In this document: in pieces, positions 26,799-34,077 of the stretch
Layout of the letters: each line of letters starts with the position of its first letter
How positions within the stretch are numbered: position 1 is the stretch's first letter
Assembly (NCBI RefSeq): GCF_031157255.1
Contig: NZ_JAVIFX010000025.1
Location: forward strand, 1-64,000
Source of the DNA: Bradyrhizobium sp. LHD-71
GTDB lineage: Bacteria > Pseudomonadota > Alphaproteobacteria > Rhizobiales > Xanthobacteraceae
Direction: 5' to 3'
Length of the DNA stretch: 64,000 bases
Made by a program: the position numbers and the translations under genes
Notes under the pieces: model-generated
Databases searched by the model: none
What the model was told of the DNA's origin: nothing
The model's input: the letters and a program-made list of their open reading frames with translations, nothing else

Positions 26799-26933
26799 TC
26801 GTTTTCGCTACGGATCCGCCGGCACAAAACTTCGAGCGCGGCGCAATCAATTGATCCAAGATTTCGAACCGAATCAGATGCCAACTGACCGGGCATCCAT
26901 TGCATTGGATGCAGTGTGGACCGCTTCCTCGCC

Positions 26934-27692
26934 CTAATCGCGCACGTGGTGGACCGCAATCGAAAGGTCCGCGCCGTGTGTCTGCTTCAGATCGAGCGCC
27001 TTGGCGGTTGGTCCGCGCAGGACCAGCGACATCGGGCCCTCTCCGCGCCGCGTGACATGGGTACGCGCCGCGGCGTCGTCCGCGAGTTCGAATGGCGTCG
27101 TCCCGATGGCCACGCTAGCACCGCCATTGACCTCTCGGACCGCCTCAGGACCGGCCAGCGCTGCGTAACGCGCGGCGCTCTTCGCGACGTCGCTCACGGC
27201 AACCTTCACCGAGGCAATGCCGGTTACGCCGTTGGCGTGCGTGCGCATGTCGCCTTCCGGGACGCGCAACGTCCGCGGCGTGACGTCGCCACACCAGAAC
27301 GGCAGGTCCGTCGTTTTCGGGCGCACGACCTGCCAGTCGAGCCGTGCACCGTCGGGGCGTAGCCGGCCGCCGGCGGTCGGACCGTTGAGGTCGAGCCCGC
27401 GGCCGCGCGCGGCTGCAAGGTCACGCTCGATGCTTTCCGGCAACAATGCAAAGTCGACCAGTCCCTCGCCAGCCCTGGACAACACGTGCCACCAGCGCAC
27501 CTCAGGCGCCGGTTCCCGGTAGGCGATCAATTCGAAATAGGATCCGTCGGCGAAAATCACCAGCGCGTTGTGCGAAACGCCGCCGTGATGCACCCCGCCC
27601 GGATAGACTGTGAAACCCAACGCACGATAACCGGCGACCGCCGCTTCGAGGTCCGCTACGGCGATGACCACGTGATCGAGAGAGAATGCCAT
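26934..27692 (-). CDS. VOC/glyoxalase-like family protein
   Basis: 252 residues with a first beta-alpha-beta-beta-beta module at LDHVVIAVADLEAAVAGYRALGF, then GGVSHNALVIFADGSYFELIAY, and a second module from VTGIASVKVAVSDVAKSAARYAAL. The architecture fits the glyoxalase-like PF13468 type; members act as isomerases, dioxygenases or binding proteins on small organic molecules. The ATG at 27692 is chosen over 27800 because AGGA lies 8 bases upstream and the fold begins there. Divergent from the amidase gene. Confidence 0.82.
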   Translation of the reverse strand: MAFSLDHVVIAVADLEAAVAGYRALGFTVYPGGVHHGGVSHNALVIFADGSYFELIAYREPAPEVRWWHVLSRAGEGLVDFALLPESIERDLAAARGRGLDLNGPTAGGRLRPDGARLDWQVVRPKTTDLPFWCGDVTPRTLRVPEGDMRTHANGVTGIASVKVAVSDVAKSAARYAALAGPEAVREVNGGASVAIGTTPFELADDAAARTHVTRRGEGPMSLVLRGPTAKALDLKQTHGADLSIAVHHVRD

Positions 27693-27844
27693 GCTCCAAT
27701 TCCTGCCGAAGATCCAAGTCCTGCCGAGAGAGAAGCGCAGATCGTTGCCCGCAGTCTTGCGAGTGACACGATAACTGCGCATGATCGGCAGATCATCCAA
27801 TCAAAAGCGTCCGCAGACAAGATGCTGGATCGGGGAGCAAAGCC

Positions 27845-29332
27845 GTGGCTGGATCGCAATGGGCCTTCAAGACCGCATCTGAAACCGCAGCAGCGCTGGC
27901 TGCGAAAGACGTCTCGGCTGTCGAGCTGACGCAAGCGACTATCGATCGCATCGAGAAGTACGACGGTCATGTCAACGCGATTTGCGTGCGTGATTTTTCC
28001 CGCGCGCTTGAGGCGGCCCGCGCGGCCGATGCAGCGATCGCACGCGGCGAGCAAGGGCCGCTCACCGGCCTTCCGATGACGATCAAGGAATCCTACAACC
28101 TCGCAGGCACGCCGACGACGTGGGGCTTCGTCCCGCAGAAGGACTTCATCCCGCGGGATGACGCACTCGCGGTTCAGCGCGTCAAGGCGGCAGGCGCAGT
28201 GATCGTCGGCAAGACCAACGTCCCGCTCGGGCTGGGCGACTGGCAAAGCTACAACGCCATCTACGGCGTCACCAACAATCCCTACGATGTCACCCGTACG
28301 CCCGGCGGCTCGTCCGGCGGTTCGGCCGCGGCGCTGGCGGCAGGTTACGGCCCGCTATCGCTCGGCTCGGATATCGGCGGTTCGTTGCGCTCGCCCGCCC
28401 ATTATTGCGGCGTCTATGCGCACAAGCCGACGCTGCAGATCGTGCCCTCGCGTGGACACACGCCACCGCCCCTTCCGCCGCTGCCTGCGGACCAGGATCT
28501 CGCCGTGATCGGGCCGATGGCGCGCTCGGCCGGAGACCTCTCGCTGCTGCTCGACGTCATCGCCGGCCCCGACGAAGTCGACAACGGTATCGCCTACAGG
28601 CTCACCTTGCCGGCTGCGCGCCACGCCGATCTCAAGGGATACCGTATCCTCGTGCTCGACACGCATCCACTGCTGCCGACTGCGTCCAGCGTGCGCACCG
28701 CGATCGGCGCGCTCGCGGACGGCCTCGCCAGGCAGGGCGCGAAGGTCGAGCGGCAAAGCGACCTGCTGCCCGATCTCGCCAGCGCTGCACGCCTCTATAT
28801 GCGCCTGTTGCTCTCGTTCCTGGCGATGAGCTTTCCACCCGAGGTGATCGCGCGGGCGCAGAAGGAGGTGCGGGAGCGCGAAACATCGCCGACGCTCGGT
28901 CCGAAGGATCTCAGCCTCGCTGCGGAGCGCCAGCAAGGCATCGTGATGAGCCATCGCGACTGGCTTTTCGCCAATGGCGCACGCACCCAGCACCGCGCTC
29001 AGTGGCGGGCGTTCTTCAAGAGCTTCGATGCTCTGATCTGTCCAATCATGCCGACGCCAGCCTATCCGCACGATCACTCACCGGACCAGGGCACACGTCT
29101 CATCATGATCGACGACACGCCGCATCCCTACTCGGACCAGCTGATCTGGCCCGGCGTCGCCACCATGCCCGGACTGCCGGCAACATCGATCCCGATCGGA
29201 TTGTCAGCCGACGGATTGCCGATCGGTGTGCAGATCGTCGGGCCGTGGCTCGAGGACCGCACGCCGCTGAGGCTTGCCGAGCTGATCGAGCGCGAATTTG
29301 GCGGCTTCGCGCCACCGAAGGGCTTCGACTGA
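27845..29332 (+). CDS. Amidase signature-family amidase
   Basis: 495-residue hydrolase of amides to acid and ammonia. The Ser-cisSer-Lys triad is visible: Lys81 in MTIKESYN, Ser156 in TPGGSSGGSAAAL and nucleophile Ser180 in GSDIGGSLRSPA. Translation starts at GTG 27845 with GGAG 8 bases upstream. The C-terminal half has MPGLPATSIPIGLSADGLPIGVQI, typical of the family. The nearby branched-chain-type binding protein gene (29708) lies beyond a palindromic repeat and may be a separate unit. Substrate not determinable. Confidence 0.92.
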   Translation: MAGSQWAFKTASETAAALAAKDVSAVELTQATIDRIEKYDGHVNAICVRDFSRALEAARAADAAIARGEQGPLTGLPMTIKESYNLAGTPTTWGFVPQKDFIPRDDALAVQRVKAAGAVIVGKTNVPLGLGDWQSYNAIYGVTNNPYDVTRTPGGSSGGSAAALAAGYGPLSLGSDIGGSLRSPAHYCGVYAHKPTLQIVPSRGHTPPPLPPLPADQDLAVIGPMARSAGDLSLLLDVIAGPDEVDNGIAYRLTLPAARHADLKGYRILVLDTHPLLPTASSVRTAIGALADGLARQGAKVERQSDLLPDLASAARLYMRLLLSFLAMSFPPEVIARAQKEVRERETSPTLGPKDLSLAAERQQGIVMSHRDWLFANGARTQHRAQWRAFFKSFDALICPIMPTPAYPHDHSPDQGTRLIMIDDTPHPYSDQLIWPGVATMPGLPATSIPIGLSADGLPIGVQIVGPWLEDRTPLRLAELIEREFGGFAPPKGFD

Positions 29333-29707
29333 ACGACCGCAGAGCCATGAGGTTTTGAGTAGGATGCGAGCGCGCGCGTGGCCTAAGTCCCTCTCTTCGC
29401 TAGGAGAGGGTTAGGGTGAGGGGCCGTAGCACGCGCGGTCGCTGTAAAGGTCGAGCTTCGAGACAAAACACCGAAATACCTCCCAAGAGCAGCTGAGCGA
29501 CACCAACGGTGCTACGCCCCTCACCCCAACCCTCTCTCACCGGGGAGAGCGAGCGCGCCGAGTTCGTTGCGACCTCCGCGGGAACGATATGCGATAGCCT
29601 GCCGGGCGTGGAGCTTGCCTCATACCGCTGCCTCTTGATCGAGCGTGACGGCCCCGGCTAGGACAGACCCCAGGGCGCGTCCGCGCCGAAATCAGAGGAA
29701 ACGATCC
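29333..29707. repeat. Intergenic region with 40-base inverted repeat
   Basis: 375 bases without a gene. Arms of about 40 bases face each other: 29389-29432 (GAGAGGGTTAGGGTGAGGGG core) and 29510-29548 (GCCCCTCACCCCAACCCTC core), with about 77 bases between. The pair includes flanking GTAGCA/TGCTAC, so the ends match too. This repeat type is scattered in Bradyrhizobium-like genomes. The remaining part up to 29707 holds the AGAGGAAACGATCC translation signal of the next gene and no other clear feature. Confidence 0.7.
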
Positions 29708-30853
29708 ATGACCAAGTTGTTGGGCACAGTTACTGCCGCCCTGCTCGGCCTGACTTCGCTGTCCGTCCCCGCCGCCGCGCAGGAGCTCGTCGTCGGTATC
29801 ACCGTCTCCGCTACCGGGCCGGCCGCGGCACTCGGTATTCCGGAGCGCAATGTTGTGGAGTTCGCCCCGGCAGAGATCGGCGGCGTGAAGATCAAGACCG
29901 TCGTGCTCGACGATGCCGGCGATCCGACCGCCGCGACCACCAACGCCCGCCGTCTGCTCACGGAATCGAAGGCCGACATTCTGGTCGGCTCATCAACCAC
30001 GCCTCCCACTATCGCGGTTTCGACCGTCGCCAATGAGCAGGGCGTGCCGCACTTCGCGCTCGCGCCGATGCCGTTCACGCCGGCACGCGAGAAGTGGACG
30101 GTGGTGATGCCACAGCCGGTGCCGATCATGGGCAAGGTGCTCTACGAGCACATGAAGAAGAACAACGTGAAGACGATCGGCTACATCGGCTTCTCCGACA
30201 GCTACGGCGATCTCTGGTTGAACGACCTCAAGACCCAGACCGGGCCGATGGGCATGACCATCGTCGCCGAGGAACGTTACGCACGTCCCGACACCTCTGT
30301 CGCCGGACAGGTGCTGAAGCTCGTCGCCGCCAAGCCGGACGTGATCCTGATCGGCGCATCGGGCACAGGCGCGGCGCTGCCGCAGGCGGCGCTGCGCGAA
30401 CGCGGCTATGCCGGGACAATCTACCAGACGCACGGCGCTGCGACCCACGACTTCATCCGCATCGCCGGCAAGGCGGCAGAGGGTGTGATCATGGCGTCAG
30501 GGCCGGTGATGGCGCCGGAGGGACAGCACGACCAGGCATTAACGAAGAAGCCGGGCCTCGCACTGAACGCCGTCTACGAGAAAAAGTATGGCGAGAACTC
30601 CCGCAACCAGTTCGGTGCGCACATGTACGACGCGTTCGAGGTGATGAAGCGCGTCGTTCCGATCGCGCTGAAGTCGGCCAAGCCCGGCACGCCCGAATTC
30701 CGTGAGGCGCTGCGCACGGTGCTGATTTCAGAGAAGGAGATCCCGGCCAGCCAGGGCGTCTACAACTTCACCGAAAAGGACCGCTTCGGCGTCGACGATC
30801 GCGCACGCATCCTGCTGACGGTGAAGGATGGCAAGTACGTCGTGGTGAAGTGA
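29708..30853 (+). CDS. Branched-chain amino-acid-type ABC solute-binding protein
   Basis: 381-residue Peripla_BP_6/LivK-type protein. Signal peptide MTKLLGTVTAALLGLTSLSVPAAAQ, mature start ELVVGITVSATGPAAALGIPE, and the hinge-region motifs VLDDAGDPTAATTNARRL and IGYIGFSDSYGDLWL. In soil alphaproteobacteria many such proteins bind aromatic acids or other compounds and not amino acids. AGGA precedes the ATG at 29708; the frame begins earlier at 29645 without similarity. No permease genes adjoin. Confidence 0.9.
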   Translation: MTKLLGTVTAALLGLTSLSVPAAAQELVVGITVSATGPAAALGIPERNVVEFAPAEIGGVKIKTVVLDDAGDPTAATTNARRLLTESKADILVGSSTTPPTIAVSTVANEQGVPHFALAPMPFTPAREKWTVVMPQPVPIMGKVLYEHMKKNNVKTIGYIGFSDSYGDLWLNDLKTQTGPMGMTIVAEERYARPDTSVAGQVLKLVAAKPDVILIGASGTGAALPQAALRERGYAGTIYQTHGAATHDFIRIAGKAAEGVIMASGPVMAPEGQHDQALTKKPGLALNAVYEKKYGENSRNQFGAHMYDAFEVMKRVVPIALKSAKPGTPEFREALRTVLISEKEIPASQGVYNFTEKDRFGVDDRARILLTVKDGKYVVVK

Positions 30854-30856
30854 AGC

Positions 30857-30940
30857 CATTGCGAGGAGCAAAGCGACGAAGCAATCCAGTCTGAGGTTGC
30901 GGCAACCTCTGTACTGGATTGCTTCGCTACGCTCGCAATG
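30857..30940. repeat. Dispersed palindromic element, copy 3
   Basis: Outer arms CATTGCGAG (30857-30865) and CTCGCAATG (30932-30940); inner arms GAAGCAATCCAGT (30878-30890) and ACTGGATTGCTTC (30913-30925); and a central perfect palindrome GAGGTTGCGGCAACCTC (30893-30909). The whole element could fold as one long hairpin and lies immediately after the stop of the binding-protein gene, towards the convergent ferredoxin reductase gene. Confidence 0.8.
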
Positions 30941-31038
30941 ACGGAGTGGCGGTAGCCCGCATGAGCGATATGCGGGAATCCTCGCGACAGACTCAGCCCC
31001 GGGTGTCGCTTCGCTCACCCGGGCTACAAGTTGCTACG

Positions 31039-31812
31039 TCAACGCTCGACGAAGGCCTTCTCGATCACGAAGTGGCCCGGTTCGCTGTGGTTTCCTTCGG
31101 CGAAACCGCGCTCTTCGAGAATGACACGCAGGTCTTCCAGCATGCTCGGGCTGCCGCACAACATGATGCGATCCGTTTCGAGATTCAGCGACGGCAGATC
31201 GGTGTCGGCGAACAGCCGGTCGGTGGTGATCAGGTCGGTGATGCGGCCGCGATTGCGGAACGGCTCACGCGTCACGGTCGGGTAGTAGACCAGCTTTTCG
31301 GTCAGCACCGGACCGAAGAATTCGTCCTCTGAAAGGCCGGCGACGAGCTGTTCACCATAGGCAAGTTCGGAAACCTGCCGGCAGCCGTGCACGAGGACGA
31401 TCTTCTCGAACCGGTCGTACACCTCAGGGTCCTTGATCAGGCTCGCAAACGGCGCAAGGCCCGTGCCGGTCGACAGCAGCAGCAGCCGGGAACCGGCCAG
31501 CAGGTTGTCGGCGATCAGCGTGCCAGTGGCCTTGCGGCCGACCAGGATGGTGTCCCCTTCGCGGATCTTCTGCAGACGCGAGGTCAGCGGACCATCAGCG
31601 ACTTTAATGGAAAAGAATTCCAGGGATTCTTCGTGATTGGCGCTCGCCATCGAATAGGCGCGCAGCAGCGGACGGCCGTCAACCTCCAGCCCCATCATGG
31701 TGAACTGGCCGTTCAGGAACCGGAAGCCTGGATCGCGGGTCGTGGTGAAGGAGAACAGCGAGTCCGTCCAGTGGCGCACGGAAAGAACTTGCTCTTTGTT
31801 GAAGGCGCTCAT
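31039..31812 (-). CDS. fpr: Ferredoxin--NADP(+) reductase
   Basis: 257 residues. FAD is bound through RAYSMASANHEE (the R-x-Y-S motif), the second FAD/NADP interface is visible as GTLIADNL, and NADP(H) is bound through LLLSTGTGLAPFASLIKD and IMLCGSPSMLEDL. The C-terminal HFVIEKAFVER is typical of bacterial subclass-I/II Fpr proteins. It passes electrons between NADPH and ferredoxin or flavodoxin and is often linked to oxidative stress or iron release from bacterioferritin. A single-gene unit: its promoter must lie in 31813-32110. Confidence 0.93.
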   Translation of the reverse strand: MSAFNKEQVLSVRHWTDSLFSFTTTRDPGFRFLNGQFTMMGLEVDGRPLLRAYSMASANHEESLEFFSIKVADGPLTSRLQKIREGDTILVGRKATGTLIADNLLAGSRLLLLSTGTGLAPFASLIKDPEVYDRFEKIVLVHGCRQVSELAYGEQLVAGLSEDEFFGPVLTEKLVYYPTVTREPFRNRGRITDLITTDRLFADTDLPSLNLETDRIMLCGSPSMLEDLRVILEERGFAEGNHSEPGHFVIEKAFVER

Positions 31813-32110
31813 GCGTTTCGTTTTTTCAGGATGGCTGGAGAGAGAAGATTAATCTTGGCCCGCTCGGACGCGCATTTTTCAATTCGGATTCATGCTCGCA
31901 TTTGTCGTCCGCGGACAGTGAAAGGTTCAATCGCTCGACGAATTCACGGGGGTAGATAATGCATCGGCCGTAAATGTAAACACCGTGATTTGTATCACAA
32001 AGTCGCTCGCCGCGCCCGCGTCTAGAACATTTCTATTTATGGCATCATCGCGACCAACGCCGTTAACGATGATTTTCGTATTGCGGAGCCATCGAACAGC
32101 TGCGGCAGAT
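31813..32110. other. Intergenic region upstream of fpr
   Basis: About 300 bases without a convincing gene. It must contain the fpr promoter (minus strand). GC is lower than in the flanking genes, especially 31960-32090. At its right end is half of a dispersed element of the TTGCTTCGC type (32107-32145), which continues into the 3' end of the histidine kinase gene. No operator palindrome was recognised. Confidence 0.5.
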
Positions 32111-33895
32111 TCAGTCTGGGTTGTTTCGCTTCGCTCGCAACGACAGTTCCGCGCGCTCCGGCGGCGCGACGCGCGGCAGCAGGATCTGAAAGCGCGTTCC
32201 CTTACCGACCTCGGACGTCAGTTCGATACGCCCGCCTAGGCGGTTGATGACGATATTGTGGACGATGTTCAGTCCGAGCCCGGTTCCGCCCTTGTCACGT
32301 CGCGTGGTGAAGAACGGATCGAACGCATGACGCCGCACCTCGTCGGTCATGCCGATGCCGTTGTCGATGTAGATGATCTCGACATAGTCGTCTCCGGCCT
32401 CTCGCGCCGTGATACTGAGCTCGCCCGCCGCGTTGTTCGGAAATGCGTGCGCCACTGAATTCAGGAACAGGTTGGTGATGACCTGGCCATAAGGGCCTGG
32501 ATAACTGTTCATGTCGATGTTCGGCGCGCAGTCGGAGGTGATCGTCAGATTTCGCGCCCTCAAGCCGGGACGCAGGCTGGTGAGGATCTGCTCGGTCAGA
32601 TCCGCAAGATTGAAGTGCCGCCGGTCAGGCACGTTGCGATCGACCGCGACCTGCTTGAACGACTGGATCAGTTCGGCGGCGCGATTAAGATTCGAGACAA
32701 GCTGCTCGGCCGCGTCGAGATTCGCGTGCACGAACGCATTGAGGCTCGACCGCTTCAGCTCGCCGCGCGCAATTTCCTCAGCAAACAGCCGACAGCGCCG
32801 TTGCAGGGCCGTCGCCACCGTCACACCGATGCCGACCGGATTGTTGACTTCGTGCGCGACGCCTGCGACCAGACGGCCGAGCGCGGCAAGCTTTTCCGAC
32901 TCGATCAGCGAATTTTGCGTCGCGCGCAAATTGTCGAGCGCGTTCTCGGCGGCCTCCCGCGCCCGGTGGGTCTCCTGCTCGCTGCGCTTGCGATCGGTGA
33001 TATCGAGCGCAACCGTGACGATGTATTCGATCTTGCCCGCAGCGTTCTTGACCGGCACCTTGTTGGCCATCCAGTGCCGCAGCCGACGCGCGGCATCGAC
33101 ATAGGCCTCTTCATAAAATCCGAGCTCTTCGCCACTGGCCAGCACCCTTTGATCGCCCGACGTCGCCTTCGATGCACCGTAGCGGGCCATGATCTCATTG
33201 GTGGTACGCCCGAGCGCTTCCTCCGGCTCGACGTCGAAAATTCGGGCCATGTAGCGGTTCATCAGCAGGTAGCGAAAATCAGTATCCTTGACGTTGATGA
33301 CCGCCGGCACTGTATCGATCACGGTCTGAAGCTGGCGGCGGCTTTCCGCAAGCGCCTGCTCGGCGCGGCGCTGGTCTGTGATGTCGCGTACTGTCCCTTC
33401 GTGGCGGATCACCCGCCCGCCCTCGTCGCGCACGGCGGTGGCGCTGTCCGACAGCCAGAGGATATCGCCATTGCGCCGGCGCACTTGATACTCGTACTCG
33501 CGCACCGTGCCGTCGCGACGCATGCGCAGCAGATACTCCTCGCGCGCGGCGGGATCGACGTAGATCGATTTCGAGATGTCGGGGACGGCGTCGATCAGAT
33601 GCTGTGGCGAGTCGTAGCCCATCATGCGCGCGAGCGCCGGATTGGCGTTGAGGACGCGCCCATCCGGCGTCGTCACGTAGATTCCGTCGACCGAGCCTTC
33701 GAAGATTTTCCGATACTCTTCCTCGGCCTGACGCTGCTCGGCCAGGGCGCGCAATACGACATCGCGTGCGGCGGCGATGTCGGACGGGATCTCCAGCGGC
33801 TGGGCCGATCCGTCCGCCCCGCCTAACGGGGCACCGCACTCGCCACAGAATTTCTTGCGCTCAGGATTGTCTGCCTGACACCGCGGGCACTGCAT
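32111..33895 (-). CDS. Orphan PAS-PAS histidine kinase with N-terminal zinc ribbon
   Basis: 594 residues, soluble. Residues 1-24 form a zinc ribbon (CPRC at 3-6, CGEC at 17-20). PAS domain 1 spans ~60-175 (YRKIFEGSVDGIYVTTPDGR) and ends with DITDQRRAEQAL. PAS 2 spans ~190-303 (LQTVIDTVPAVINVKD). His348 in VAGVAHEVNNPVG is the phospho-acceptor. The ATPase has NLFLNSVAHAFP, DNGIGM and GGTGLGLNIVHNIV. No response regulator gene adjoins. The last ~12 residues (LSLRAKRNNPD) are encoded by a dispersed repeat (32107-32145), so the original stop was probably lost or moved. Confidence 0.9.
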   Translation of the reverse strand: MQCPRCQADNPERKKFCGECGAPLGGADGSAQPLEIPSDIAAARDVVLRALAEQRQAEEEYRKIFEGSVDGIYVTTPDGRVLNANPALARMMGYDSPQHLIDAVPDISKSIYVDPAAREEYLLRMRRDGTVREYEYQVRRRNGDILWLSDSATAVRDEGGRVIRHEGTVRDITDQRRAEQALAESRRQLQTVIDTVPAVINVKDTDFRYLLMNRYMARIFDVEPEEALGRTTNEIMARYGASKATSGDQRVLASGEELGFYEEAYVDAARRLRHWMANKVPVKNAAGKIEYIVTVALDITDRKRSEQETHRAREAAENALDNLRATQNSLIESEKLAALGRLVAGVAHEVNNPVGIGVTVATALQRRCRLFAEEIARGELKRSSLNAFVHANLDAAEQLVSNLNRAAELIQSFKQVAVDRNVPDRRHFNLADLTEQILTSLRPGLRARNLTITSDCAPNIDMNSYPGPYGQVITNLFLNSVAHAFPNNAAGELSITAREAGDDYVEIIYIDNGIGMTDEVRRHAFDPFFTTRRDKGGTGLGLNIVHNIVINRLGGRIELTSEVGKGTRFQILLPRVAPPERAELSLRAKRNNPD

Positions 33896-34009
33896 TGACC
33901 GTTCGCCTCAGCCACAACTACGCACGACCGCGCTAGGCGGCGACGCTGCCAGCCTAGAACCTAAACCGTCGGAACCGCACTGTTCCCGCCGCGGCCGAAA
34001 ACCGCAAGA

Positions 34010-34060
34010 GGCATAGCCGTTCGAAAGGCGGCGTCACTTCGTCCGCCCGGATCAATTTAT
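34010..34060. repeat. Degenerate copy of the 36-base repeat unit
   Basis: GAGGCATAGCCGTTCGAAAGGCGGCGTCACTTCG-like sequence shares the AGCCGTTCGAA...GGCGTC core with the unit at 1-103 but has several changes and no matching inverted arm. It lies between the molybdenum hydroxylase and histidine kinase genes. Another short fragment (AGTAGCCGTTCGCAATGACG) is near 45471-45490. Confidence 0.55.
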
Positions 34061-34077
34061 TGCATTAATTCAATCGG

